This document shows, piece by piece, positions 44,701-56,000 of a stretch of DNA of 64,000 bases. The translations under genes were made by a program, and so were the position numbers. The notes under the pieces are model-generated. The model saw only the letters and a list, made by a program, of their open reading frames with translations, ran no database searches and had not been told where the DNA came from. Where the stretch lies: contig JBITNC010000002.1 in NCBI GenBank assembly GCA_050084985.1, forward strand, positions 37,944,001-38,008,000, written 5' to 3'. The DNA is from Nageia nagi (taxonomy: Eukaryota > Pinophyta). Positions within the stretch are counted from its first letter, which is position 1, and every line of letters begins with the position of its first letter.

Positions 44701-45029
44701 GTTAGATAAAAGAGTTGAAAAATGCATCTTTATGGGCTATGATAGTCAGAATAGAGGCTAAAGGATCTACTCTCCATCCTTCAAAGCTATGTTTGATTCA
44801 AAGGATGTAAAGTATAATGAACTTCCTAAAGAATCTAATTCTAATGAACATGTGGATGATCCAAAGGACTCTTCAATTGCATCTAGCTAGTTATATATTG
44901 ATGTAGATAAGTCACCTTAGAAATAAAAAATTTTAACATAAAGAGTAACAAGAAGCATGACCTTGAATAAATTATTATTAACCAAGATTGACAATAAGCA
45001 TGAGCCCTCATCCTTTAAAGAAGCTCCAA

Positions 45030-45730
45030 AGCATAAGTACTAGATGGAAGCCATAAAAGTGGAGTATGAGGTGCTTATGAAAAATAAAACTTAGAAATTG
45101 GTTCCTTATCCCAATAAGAATAATATGATTAGAAATAAGTGGAATTACAAGGTAAAATCAATTCAATTGAAGATATTGAAAAATATAAGGCAAGATTAGT
45201 AGCTAAAGGTTTTGTTTAGAAATACGATGTAGATTATGAAGAAATATTTACTATCGTGGTAAAGATGCCTATTGTGAGAATTATCCTTACTCTTTCTATA
45301 GTTTAAAGATGAAAAGTTTTTCAACTTAACATCTAGAGTGCATTTCTTATTGATGACTTAGATGTAAAAATCTTCATGATTCAACTAGAAGGGTTCATTG
45401 TGGAAGGTAAAGAGTTCTTTGTGTGCAAGCTAAAGAAGTTATTATATAGACTTAAGCAAGCACCTAGAGCTTGGTATAAGAAGATTTTAGAATACTTTAT
45501 AGACATTAGATTTTTTAAGTGTTTTTCTGAATCTAATCTATATGTGCTCAATTAAAGAAAAGATATGGTCTTGATTCTACTTTATGTAGATGATCTTCTG
45601 ATGATTGGAAATAATGAAAAAATCATTTAAGAGTGCATATCCAAACTTAAGACAACATTTGAAATGATTGATCTTGGTCTCTTACACTACTACCTTATAA
45701 TGCAAGTGTATTAATATAAGAATTGTACTT
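45030..45730 (+). pseudogene. Copia B reverse transcriptase, decayed
   Basis: MEAIKVEYEVLMKNKT starts the domain (45047). A frameshifted piece, LVAKGFVQKYDVDYEE-like with stops, follows. Then come FFVCKLKKLLYRLKQAPRAW (about 45418) and the catalytic box LILLYVDDLLMIGN (about 45575), which is intact. The phrase TFEMIDLGLLHYYL follows (45657). Both palm aspartates are present, but the frame is broken. Confidence 0.9.
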
Positions 45731-45859
45731 ATCTCAATCAATCTAAGCATATATCAGACATCTTGTAGAAGTTTAGAATGGATCAGTGTAGATATGTTGC
45801 GATCTTGGTTTCTCTTAGTAATTATTATTTCTCTAAGCTCCAACTTTTAGTTGGTTGAT

Positions 45860-46540
45860 GCTATAACTTACAGGTAATTAATTGGTAGTATTTTGTATTT
45901 GACTGTTTTTAAGTTAGATATTACCTTTGTAGTGAATATGATGCATGATTCATGTAAAAATCATATGTTGAGCACCTCAATATTGTTAAGCAAATCTTGA
46001 GGTATGTTGCAGGAACTAAAGATCTTGCTCTCAAGTATTCTAAGTTACCCTCATTTGTTCTCTTTGGATTTTGAGATTGTAACTATGAAAGAAATAGAGA
46101 TGATAAAAAATCAACTTTTACATATGTGTTTAGCATTGGTTCAGATGCTATCTCTTGGGCTTCCAAAAAGCAGCCCACTATTTCTCTTTCTATCATGAAA
46201 GTCAAATATCATGCCATGTCTATTGCAACCCAAGAAGCCATTTAGCTAAGGCATATTCTAAAATAAATTGGGTATGAGTAAGGTGGCTCATTTTTTATTT
46301 ATTCAAATAATCAATTTGCAATTTTTTTGGCTAAGAATCTTATATTTTATTAGATAACAAAATATGTAAAAATCTAAGCATATTTTATCAAGGAGAAGGT
46401 TTTTGATAGTATCATACACTTGGAGTATTGTCTATCAACCTTGAACTTTGTTGATTTATTCATCAAACCCCTCCTAAAGGCTTAGTTCTGTAAGCTTAGA
46501 GATGCTATCAGGTTGGTGAATTACCCTCAAGGGTGAGTGA
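45860..46540 (+). pseudogene. Copia B RNase H, decayed
   Basis: NIVKQILRYVAGTKDLALKY (about 45978) precedes the domain. KKSTFTYVFSIGSDAISWAS and KQPTISLSIMKVKYHAMSIA (about 46105-46220) form the first half, IYSNNQFAIFLAKN the second. In the latter the usual C-D-N is S-N-N, so one catalytic acid is lost. LNFVDLFIKPLLKA ends pol (about 46440). Confidence 0.85.
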
Positions 46541-47250
46541 AGTTTGAATTCTTATGTTGAATTCATGTTTGTGATGATAACTTCACCCTTAAGAGGATTT
46601 TTTGCTATATAGTATTGATTTTATTGTACACCTTTAAGGTAAGTTCACTCTATCTGAGAAACTTATTGTATAAATTTTTAAAGCAAAAAGATTGGCCAAT
46701 CTAGCACTATTTAGTTATTCATGTGTGAAGAACTCTTATGTGTATTTTGGCACTGTTTAGTTATCCATATGTGAGGAACTCGTATATGCATGCTATACTT
46801 TGTAATGATAATCAACACATATTTATATATAGTAGGTGACTGAGTTTTGGCTTGGCATCTTCATGATGACTTATAGTGCACCATTTATTAGTTCATGATG
46901 GTATTTGTGTGATTCATCTATCCTAGTTGATATGAATATGTTGCATCTAATTGATCTTATTATTTGAGCTACTTATAACTTGCAAGTTCTGTTGAGATTA
47001 CAAGTTAATTATTTTCTATGTGCAGGCTCTTAGAGACTCTTCATGACTTCTAGTTGGATGATTACTTCATGTACATTGAAATTGGTTGTGGTTAATGATT
47101 TTATTTGACAAAGTAGTGAGTCTCAAATTAGATCTTTCTTACTTCACAAATATGTAAAAAGTTCTTATCTCCATTGTATCTATTTAGAGGAGAACTCTCT
47201 TACTTTCTCTCTTCCTTTTCTCTTATTTACTCTATCCCAATATTGAATTA

Positions 47251-47258
47251 AGGGGGAG
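47251..47258 (+). other. Copia B polypurine tract
   Basis: AGGGGGAG lies directly before the 3' LTR, at the same place as in the deleted Copia element (5314-5322). It primes plus-strand synthesis. Confidence 0.9.
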
Positions 47259-47313
47259 TATTAGAATGTATAATGCATTATTGTAAAGGTTTTGTAATTA
47301 TCTTCTATGTAAG
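47259..47313 (+). repeat. Copia B 3' LTR, first part
   Basis: The first 55 bases of the 3' LTR (ATTAGAATGTATAATGC) end in GTAAG, the target site of Gypsy B. The terminal TG has become TA. Confidence 0.95.
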
Positions 47314-48084
47314 TGTTTACAAATAAAAATTCGAGAATGCAAATAAATGAATACCTATAGTCCCGAAGGATATTTGTAATTCTGAGCTAATAGATAGCAA
47401 TTTATAATAAAAAATCTGATATAGAAGATAATGAATAACTAGAATTGAAATGATATCACTAAATAAGATTGAATTTGTATACTTATCTCATGGAATGTAC
47501 CTGATATCAATGAATAAAAGATAGTGATGAAGCCTCAACAACTAACAGAGTTTGCACCTGAAGTTGTAGAGCAAGGTGATCTAAAGAGAGAGCCATGGGA
47601 GATATATTTCATGCTTGAAAGGAGCATCAATGGTCTATTTTATCTACAAGTGGGCACTAGTAGTCTTCATTAAACTATAGTCCATTCCAAATTGACTCTA
47701 TTCCTTCCCATAGACTCTTGATGATCATAGTTTATACTCAAGTAAACTAATAATTATCAAGATGCTCGCATAAGGAAGTACATAAACCCAAACTTGAATG
47801 GTGATGTTAAGAGACACCTAAAAGTCTGCCATCATTAAGACCAAATATGGGATCATGTATCTACTTGACGTGGACTTACTATTAGATCCCTATTTATATA
47901 CATAATAATATGACCTACTCCTTAGGTCAAAATGTACCTACATAAATAAGAATATAGTAAGTCAATAATATATGTTGACTATATCCAAGATAACATTAAT
48001 ATTCTTGAACTAGGTGTGTATAAGTGCGGGCACATATTTTGAATATATAAATTTAAATGCATAAATTAATTTTATACGATAACA
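47314..48084 (-). repeat. Gypsy B 3' LTR
   Basis: A 771-bp LTR. Forward-strand ends are TGTTTACAAATAAAA and TTATACGATAACA. It aligns throughout with 54774-55549. Confidence 0.95.
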
Positions 48085-48098
48085 TATGCCCCACTTTG
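48085..48098 (-). other. Gypsy B polypurine tract
   Basis: The reverse strand reads AAAGTGGGGCATA immediately before the 3' LTR start (TGTTATCG). Confidence 0.8.
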
Positions 48099-48409
48099 GA
48101 TGAGAAATTGAAAATCACTAGGTGCATTGAGATTTTTCATTCAAAGTACAACCAACATGTCATAAATCAAATATTGATAAGTATTGACAAGCATAATACC
48201 AACACTAATCAATCTAGTTTGATACTAAAGTATGATAAAAATATAAGAAAGATGAGCAATCATATTGACAAAAGGTATGAGTTTAAAAAAAAACCCTCAT
48301 ATGACATCCACCATGTTTCCCCTACTTGATGTTGATATGCTCCATGAGCTCCAATGATGACCATCTCATGTCTTTGATAGTTCTATCCATTGATCTTGTG
48401 TAAGTTGGA

Positions 48410-48650
48410 ATTCTTGCTTAGAGGCATAATAATAAAACTAAGAGCTGAGACTCTATCAAGAGGCGTATTGTAATGAGTATAAGAGCTGAAACTTTACACC
48501 AATAGGTATATTATAATGAGGGATGAAGCTAAAACTCTGCCAAGGGGCATGAAACTAAGATGATGATATGGGAGCTAAGAGTCTACCAAGAGGTGTGCAA
48601 ATTTATGATTTGGGAGCTGGAACTCTGCACCAAGGGGTATCTAATGATTT
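48410..48650. repeat. ~55-60-bp tandem repeat downstream of Gypsy B pol
   Basis: Four to five degenerate units are built on GAGCTGARACTCTRCCAAGGGGYAT (units near 48438, 48488, 48530, 48567 and 48606). They are non-coding and lie in the element's 3' untranslated region. Confidence 0.8.
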
Positions 48651-48859
48651 TTATTTTTTGCTATTTTTGACTATGAAATAGGATCATGGGTAGAGCTTTC
48701 ATGCTAAAAATAGAGCACTAGTGCTCATCTTCTAATATTAAAATGACCTTCTATTTTGAATTCATGCCATCTGTTCACATGCTTATTCTTATAGTAACAT
48801 TTTTATGAAAATAAATGCATGGGATGACCCATAGGTTGCTTAGATGTGATACTTCTTTA

Positions 48860-50074
48860 TGTGCCTATCATTGATGGGATTTTTGAGAACCTTCCCATCC
48901 AATGTAGATAATCTATATGCACCTCTACTAAAAACCTCTGTAATGATGTATGGGCCAACTTAATTTGGCTCAAACTTTCCTTTAAGTTCATCCTTTGTTG
49001 TAGTGTTAGAAACATTCTCTTGGAGAATCAAATCATCAACCTCAAATGCTTTGGGCACCATTTTCTTTCTATAAGCCCTCTTTATTCTTTGTTGATATGT
49101 TCTGTGATGCTCTAGTGCATTAATTCTTTTCTCATCTAATGCCTCTAGCTGATTTAAAGTTGATTCCCTTTATTATGGTTACTTCATGATATCTTCGAGT
49201 GTAATTCTCAAAGAAGGGATCTCAATTTCAAGAGGAATGACTACTTCATCACCATACACAAGAAAGTATGGAGTAGCATCTGTTGTTGTTCTTTCACTTG
49301 TTCTATATGCCCATAAAGCATATGGTAATTGATCATGCCAATTTCTACCATTCTTTTTTATAGTTTTTGCTAATATTTTTTTGATTATTTTATTTGTTGC
49401 TTTAGCTGTTTCATTTCTTTAAGGATAGTAAACTGAAGAGAATCTTTGTTCAACCTTTATCTTTTTACAAAATTCTTTGATATATTGCATGTAAAATTTG
49501 CACCATTATCCATGATTAATCTTTGAGGTATGCCATATCTGTAAATGATATATTCCTTAATGAAATTGATAACATGTTTTGGTATAGCTATTTTCAAAGG
49601 AATTACCTCAACCCATTTAGTGTAGTATTCAATGGCAATCAAGATAAACTTGTGCCCCTCACTAGATGGAGGATTGATAACACCTATAAAATCCAAAGCC
49701 CACATTAAGAAAGGCCATGGTGATGTGACATAGTTCAACTATTGAGTAGGGGTTAATTATAAGTGTGCATGCTTTTGACATTGCTCACACTTCTTGACAT
49801 GCTCACAACAATCATGCTCCATGGTGGGCCACCAATAACCCATCCTAATCAACTTGCCATAAACTAATCTCCCATTGAAATGACCTTCACATTCCCCTCC
49901 ATGAGCATACTCTAATGTTGTTCCAATCTCTTCATCATGAAGACATCTCAAAAGAATACCATTATATGATCTTTTATAAAGTATATCACCAATAATGACA
50001 TATTTTGTAGTAAGCCTTTTCATTCTAATATGTTCTCTCTTATCGAGTGTGGCATTAATAAAGTTATCCCTCAA
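48860..50074 (-). pseudogene. Gypsy B integrase, decayed
   Basis: From right to left: the HHCC domain is in 50074-49757 (HGGECEGHFNGRLVYGKLIR, then GYWWPTMEHDCCEHVKKCEQC), with the zinc ligands present. The core is in 49738-49457 (WPFLMWALDFIGVINPP with the first Asp, YYTKWVEVIPLK, RLIMDNGANFTC with the second Asp). After a stop, LPYALWAYRTSERTTTDATP (about 49340) follows, and the tail reads KGKFEPN, stop, VGPYIITEVFRGAYRL (about 48950). It matches Tat-type integrases. Confidence 0.92.
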
Positions 50075-50093
50075 ATATTTAAATGTGTTGGTA

Positions 50094-50640
50094 CTAAGGA
50101 CTTACCTCATAACTAACCTTTTGAGCAACATAAACCATTTTCAATTCCTTCTCAGCAATTGATGGAGTTCCCAAGTTTTTGATAGTAAAAGTAGCCTCCC
50201 TACCTTCTATCTCAATTGGTATAAGTGAAGCTACATTTGCCATTGCATCTGCCAACCTGTTATTGTTCCTTAGAATGTTTTCTAATTGATACTCTTCAAA
50301 GCAAGTAAGGAGTTTTGCAACATGGACTTTAAATGGAATAAGTTTCTCATACTTGTTGTTGTAGATCTCATTGACTTGATTCACTATCAGCTATGAATCC
50401 CCATAAATATGTAAATGTGTAACACCAATCTCTATAGCTACTTTCAATCCTAATATGAGAGCTTCATATTCTACCATATTGTTAGTACATTCAAATGATA
50501 GTCTATAGAACATAGAAATAACATCATTTTGAGGCAATATCAATGCTATTCCTACTTCTAACCCTCGTATACACTATGATCCATCAAAATACATTTTCTA
50601 GAGTTTTGAAACCTCTGAAAAAGGAACATCGATGATCTTG
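50094..50640 (-). pseudogene. Gypsy B second (archaeal-type) RNase H
   Basis: It begins IIDGSYRIRGLEVGIALILP (about 50620), with the first aspartate changed in context. NNMVEYEALILGLKVAIEIG (about 50490) and HLHIYGDS follow, then an open 96-residue piece with NQVNEIYNNKYEKL, ILRNNNRLADAMANVASLIP. A second RNase H between the RT-RNase H and integrase is known from Tat-lineage plant Gypsy elements. Confidence 0.9.
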
Positions 50641-50838
50641 TTATCTTCAAAAGAAGGTCACAAGTAGTCCTCTTTTGTATATTTTACAATTTTTGCTAAA
50701 GCACATTCGTATTGAAATTCTTCTTTGAGTTTTGTACTATTTTCTATGGGAAACTCTACAACAAAATTTGCAACTACTTACCCTTTAACTAATTTTTATT
50801 TCATAAACTTGAGATCAAACTCTTGAAGTAGCATGATC

Positions 50839-51408
50839 TTATTTTGCTAACCTTCCATTGAGGCATGGTTTTGACATTAGATATCTGAATGGGTCTACCT
50901 GAGTAAGTATATGTGTTGTGCTATTGATAATATAATGCCTCAACCTCTCAGTAGTAAACACTATACATTGACATAACTTTTCAATGGGTGTGTACCTAGT
51001 TTCATATTCTTTCAATCTTCTGCTAATAAAGTAGACTGCTCTTTCTTTATCATCTTCTTCCTTCTTTGCCAATAGTACCCCAAATGTATGTTTTGTAACC
51101 AAGACATAGAGTTAAAGAGGTTCTCCATGCCCATATGGAGCTAAGACTGATGGATGTAGCAAATACTCTTTTATTCTATCAAAAGTTTCTTAACAGTTAA
51201 CATCCCATTTAAACTCAACTTCTTTCTTAAGTAAATGAGACATAGGAGTTATCTTATCTGTTAATTGATAAATGAATCTTCTAATAGCTTGAATCTTACC
51301 TTGGAGGACTCTCAATTGCTTTAGATTTGTAAGAGAAGACATTTCTATGATGGCCTTAATCTTCTTTGGATCCACCTCAATCCACCTCTTGTTGATAATG
51401 TGCCCCAA
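50839..51408 (-). pseudogene. Gypsy B RT connection and first RNase H
   Basis: 51408-51190 reads MGHIINKRWIEVDPKKIKAI, LQGKIQAIRRFIYQL, the RT thumb/connection. 51102-50839 reads KHTFGVLLAKKEEDDKERAV, YFISRRLKEYETRYTPIEKL, the RT-linked RNase H. A short unreadable stretch separates the two pieces. Confidence 0.88.
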
Positions 51409-51479
51409 GAGTTTTCCTAATGATACCCCAAATACACATTTTTTAGGCTTGATTCTTAACTTGTACTACTTCATCCTTT

Positions 51480-51990
51480 CAAATGTTATTTTTACATCCT
51501 TAACATGGTCTTGTTTGATTTTATCAAGTTATCATCTACATAGACCTCTATTTTTTATGAATGAAGTCATGAAACATGGCTATCATTGCTATTTGATATG
51601 TGGTCCCTACATTCTTAAGACCAAATGGCATTACCTTGTAGTAAACATTGCCCCAAGGAGTTCTAAAGGCTATTTTATGCTGATCACTTTCCTTAATTTT
51701 GATTTGGTTATATCCTAAAAATCCATCCATAAATGATAATATCTCATAACTTGCCAAACTATCAATGATCATATCTATGTCGGGTAGTGAGAAATCATCT
51801 TTCGAACATGCTTTATTGAGATCTCTAAAATTAGTACATACTCTAATTTCACCTATAGGTTTTATCATCAGGATTACATTGGCCATCCATTTTGAATAAT
51901 CAATGGACCTAATAAAGTCAACCTCCAATAGTTTCTCAATTTTCTTCTTGACTAAGAAAGAAACCTAAAAAGGTATCTTTCTTGATTTTT
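51480..51990 (-). pseudogene. Gypsy B reverse transcriptase core
   Basis: An open 126-residue stretch (51928-51548) has FIRSIDYSKWMANVILM, ICTNFRDLNKA-type phrase (VCTNFRDLNKACSKDDFSLP), LSFMDGFLGYNQIKI with the first Asp, and YYKVMPFGLKNVGTTYQ. The catalytic EVYVDDNLIKS box lies at about 51550-51515 in another frame, so a single frameshift separates the palm aspartates. Confidence 0.92.
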
Positions 51991-52559
51991 GCTTTACAAG
52001 AAATACTCTTTTCTTAACAATCAAGTTATGTACCACAAAATTTTCATCTAATCTAGGCATGTCTTTATATGACCATGAAAACAATTCAGAATAGTCATGA
52101 AAAGATTGAATCAACTCATTTTACAAAAGTTCCTCAAGGAACTTACCCATTTTTAGGAGTCACAGTGTCTCTTGAGAACCAATGTTAGCCTCCTCTATCT
52201 CTTCATTCAACTAATTCATCTCTAATTCTGATGGTATGAGAAATGGCAACTCTCCCAACCCTTTGATTTTATCTTCCATAGATTCACCAAAGCAAGCATG
52301 TACATCGATAATGTTTATGAGTCCTCTTTTCATGCCTAGCTAGATATTCAGTTCTAGCACCCATAGATTCTAAGAAAGCATCATCATTCTCAAATAAGTC
52401 TATAGCATGTATTGCATCTTCATCATCTATTCCACATTCAATAATAAAGTAATTTTGATCATCTCTTACCTATTCATTTTTTTGCATTAATAACGAAAAA
52501 CTATCCTAACCATCATGACCATCTCCATGATACAAAACGATGCAACATTTATTTTTCTC

Positions 52560-53230
52560 TATGATTTTCTTTAAAGAGGACTATCAATGGTCTTTATGTA
52601 GCCTAAAGGAGCATGAGTGATCCTTTTCCTAAGCTTCCTACCATCCATCCAAATCTCTATCTGGACTAATGTTATTAACGTCCACGATGGTGTACGAACC
52701 AAACCCAATATCCTTGATGTTAATTCTTTGTAATGCTTTTTTATAGATTTGCTCATCCTTAGCTAGGATAGCCTAATCTTTTGCCTCATATAAAAAAATC
52801 TCTCAAGGAGAACATAATTGCACTACTTGGCTATCTATTCATCTGCTTCTACCTTGTAAACATTTCCTTCAAAACAAAACTTGAAACACCTATGCAAAGT
52901 AGATGCTACTCCTTCCATGTCATCTATCCAAGGTCTTCCGAGAATGAAATTGAAATAAGGTTTTATATCTATAATTTAGAAGAGGGTCTAAAGTACCTTG
53001 TTTTCTACTTAGATCAAAAGTGTGATGATTCCTTCATATTTATTTAGAACACCATCAAACCCCGTAACTCTCATGGTAGTCTCTTCTCTTGGAGGTAATA
53101 AATTCGGATCAAACTATGAAAATAAGTGAGTGGTGGTAATATTCAAAGCTACCCCACCATCTATCAATGATATTTTAACTGTATTACCAATGGTATTCAT
53201 TTTAATAAACAATGGTAGATGTAATCGAGT
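52560..53230 (-). pseudogene. Gypsy B protease region, decayed
   Basis: Phrases such as VKISLIDGGVALNI (about 53180), with an I-D-G-G active site of the type usual in this lineage, TTMRVTGFDGVLNKYEG (about 53085) and FNFILGRPWIDDMEGVAST (about 52955) follow in order. The latter is the family's flap/C-terminal signature. Several stops interrupt it. Confidence 0.82.
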
Positions 53231-53329
53231 TACATCCTTGCTAGGCCTTTCACTAGGGTGAAAAGTGATAACATCTCCTTTACTCTATATTTTTACCTTT
53301 TTTGCAAAACCAATGATTGAGATGTTACT

Positions 53330-54680
53330 ATCTATCTAACTATGCTTGAAAATTGGATTCATCATTTCTCTATGAGGTTTTGAAATTTGAAATAATTCAA
53401 ACAAACTAACCTTGACTTGTTTATTCTTGATTTGCTCAATGAAGTCAAAACTTCTTGGGTTTTGAGGGAGCTCCTTTTCACATGTGATTGGATATGTTGC
53501 TGCTCTTGGTATTCCTCTTGTAAGTGTTGCACACACTTCTTGATGGAAAATTATATTGATATGTTGCTCTTCCCCTATATCTTTAACTTTGGTAGGACAC
53601 ACATAGAATCCATCCTCTATAAGCCTTTGTATTTTGTTTCTTATGCCTCCACACCCATTAGTGGCATCCCTCTTGGTTTGATGATATTCATAGTATTTGT
53701 CTTCCTTATACCATGTTGGCCTCTCCATTGACTCATCTTCCTCTCACTTAGGTAAAGGCTGTAATAGTCCCTTTGCCATTAGATATTTCAATATAAACTT
53801 GGGAGGTATAGGAAACTTTATGAGTTTCTTTTCTTTCTTTTCATCCACTTTTTCTGCTACATGAACGAATTTATCTTTCTTTGATGATTATAGTTGCTTA
53901 TCCTTGGCCCTAGGCTTGTCATCATCTTGATATTTCACAAGGAATTTTTCTTTTTCCAATAGCTTATATGTCATATCAGAAAATGCTAGATGTGTGTAAT
54001 CAATAACATAAGATTGTAGGGATAATATAATAGCATCCTTGAAGATATTATTTACCTCTTTTTTTGTGAGCTTAGTTTTGATTTATTGCCATGTCTTTTT
54101 GAATCATATGATAAACTTTTCAAGATTCTTATTACTATCTTACCTCATAGCACATAGATTTGAAACAATGACTTCATACTTGATGTTATGCTTATACTAT
54201 TCTAGAAATAAGTTAATTCTTGAAATGATGTAACTAACCTTTTGGATAAAAATAGAACCTTTCATGAGCCTCTCCTTCCAAACTATGAGGAAATAACTTC
54301 ACCTGTAATCTCAAATCCACACTAATTTTGAGCTCACACTCATCTTTAAACCCTTGTAAATATCTTCTGGGATCTCCCTCCCCACTGAACTTATAGAACT
54401 TAAAATCTTTATAATCTAGTGGTGGCATGCATAAATGGATCTCATCACATAGAGGGCCACCAAACTCAATCAAATCATCTAACTAAGCTGATCCTCTTGC
54501 TAGTTGATCAATCTATCTTTGCATACCCTCAATAGTAGCTTGAATATGATCATTATTACTTCCATCACCATGGTTAGCTACTTTATTAGATGCTTATGGT
54601 CCATCATGCTGAATATCTCCCAAGAGCTCATCAAGATCTCTTCAAAAAAGACATTGTAGGAATAATCTTAACTAATCCAT
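53330..54680 (-). pseudogene. Gypsy B gag, decayed
   Basis: A start is possible at 54680. The retrotransposon-gag domain is in the open piece 54473-54234 (MPPLDYKDFKFYKFSGEGDP, RRYLQGFKDECELKI, LFPHSLEGEAHERFYF). The C-terminal piece (53728-53336) has KYYEYHQTKRDATNGCGGIR, a CxxH-type zinc knuckle relative, and IQRLIEDGFYV. Between them are stops and lysine-rich, charged sequence. Confidence 0.85.
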
Positions 54681-54754
54681 GTCTAAAGCAACTCACCAAA
54701 TTGCTTATTAGTCCTAACTAAAACCCTAGGGTTTTAGCACAACTACTTATGTTT

Positions 54755-54773
54755 CACATCAGGTTCACCAAAA
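54755..54773 (-). other. Gypsy B primer-binding-site-like sequence
   Basis: The reverse strand starts TGGTGAACCTGATG two bases after the 5' LTR. It begins with the TGG expected opposite a tRNA CCA end. I could not assign the tRNA. Confidence 0.6.
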
Positions 54774-55549
54774 TGTTTACAAATAAAAATTTGAGAATGA
54801 AAATAAATGAATACCTACATTCCTAAAGCATATTTGTAATTTTGAGCTAACAAATAGCAATTTATAATAAGAAAAGTTGATACAGGAGATAATGAATAAT
54901 TAGAATCGAAATGACATCACCAACCAAGATTGAATTTGTATACTTACCTCATGTAATATACCTAATATCGATAAATGGAAGATAGTGATGAAGCCTCAAC
55001 AACTAATGGAGTCTACACTCGAAGTCGTAAAGCAAGGTGATCCAAAGAGAGAGAGCCATAGGCAATCTATTTTATGCTCAAAAGGAGCATTGACAATCTA
55101 TTTCATCTAAAATGGAGCATTAATGATCTTCATTATATTATAATCCATTTCAAACTAACTCTATGCCTTTGCATGGACTCTTGATGATTGTAGTTTGATA
55201 CTCAGATAAACCAATAATTATCAAGATGCTCACATAAGGAAGTACACAAACCCAACCTTGAATGGTGGTGTCAAGAGACACCTAAAAGATTGTCATCATC
55301 AAGACTAGATGGGGGATCATGTATCTCCTTGTTGTGGACTTACTATTAGATCCCTATTTATATAGATAATAATATGACCTACTCCTTAGGTCAACATGTA
55401 CCTACATAAACAAGAATATAGTAAGTTGATGATATATATTGACCATATCCAAGATAACATTAATATTCTTGAACTAGGTGTGCATAAGTGCAAGCACATA
55501 TTTCCAAATGTATAAATTTAAATGCATAAATTAATTTTATACGATAATA
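54774..55549 (-). repeat. Gypsy B 5' LTR
   Basis: A 776-bp LTR, partner of 47314-48084. The forward strand starts TGTTTACAAATAAAA and ends TTATACGATAATA. Confidence 0.95.
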
Positions 55550-56000
55550 GTAAGTTCACTAAACTTAAGGGTATCATTTGATACCTTAAGTATTTAACTA
55601 AATATGATAATGTAACTTGTCCTACACTCCATGTCACGAGCATGCCCCTTGCGTAAAAGGATGTGCATGTCATACTTATGCACATTGGATAAAAGAGTGA
55701 TCCAAAGAGAGATTTTGGCCTATAAATAGAAGGCTCCATTTTTGGATCATGCACCAATTTGTGAAGCAAATTTATGCTATAGGATAATGTTTAAGAGATG
55801 AGATTAGAAGATTTGTAAGATATTCATATTTGTTAATGAATCAAGATCTAGTTAGTGGATGTACTCCTAGTTGGAGGAACCATTTAATATCTAGAGTTAT
55901 CTTTGTGAGATTATCTTCTTTGAGTTAGTTAGATGTGAGTTTGAGCTTTCATGAGATCTTAGTAGTATAGGGTTTTTTTAGTTATATTTCAATACTCTCA
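55550..56000 (+). repeat. Copia B 3' LTR, second part
   Basis: It resumes with the duplicated GTAAG and continues TTCACTAA through GCCTATAAATAGAAGGCTCC to AATACTCTCA. It aligns base for base in order with 38936-39384. Confidence 0.95.

Larger units (their letters stand above)
47314..55549 (-). mobile_element. Gypsy B: Tat-like Ty3/Gypsy element, TSD GTAAG
   Basis: An 8.2-kb reverse-strand element with LTRs at 47314-48084 (3') and 54774-55549 (5'). GTAAG flanks it at 47309-47313 and 55550-55554. On the reverse strand it carries gag, protease, RT, RNase H, a second archaeal-type RNase H and integrase. The second RNase H is the hallmark of the Tat lineage. It lies inside the 3' LTR of Copia B. 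All genes are decayed, and the last base pair of the 5' LTR has changed from CA to TA. Confidence 0.95.
38883..56000 (+). mobile_element. Copia B: complete Copia element, itself split by Gypsy B
   Basis: The 5' LTR (38883-39384, 502 bp), primer-binding site, long leader, gag and pol in Copia order (protease, integrase, RT, RNase H), polypurine tract and 3' LTR are all present. The 3' LTR is in two parts, 47259-47313 and 55555-56000, which add up to 501 bp. Flanks are CCTAA at 38878-38882 and 56001-56005, although CCTAA is common in the surrounding array. All coding parts contain stops. Without Gypsy B the element is about 8.9 kb. Confidence 0.95.

Noticed and set aside
51347-51718. A 123-residue forward open frame
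   Set aside because: It overlaps the Gypsy B reverse transcriptase, which has clear motifs on the opposite strand.
53417-53731. A 104-residue forward open frame
   Set aside because: Antisense to the zinc-knuckle end of Gypsy B gag.
55518-55769. An 83-residue reverse frame
   Set aside because: It lies across the Gypsy B / Copia B LTR boundary and has no coding meaning.
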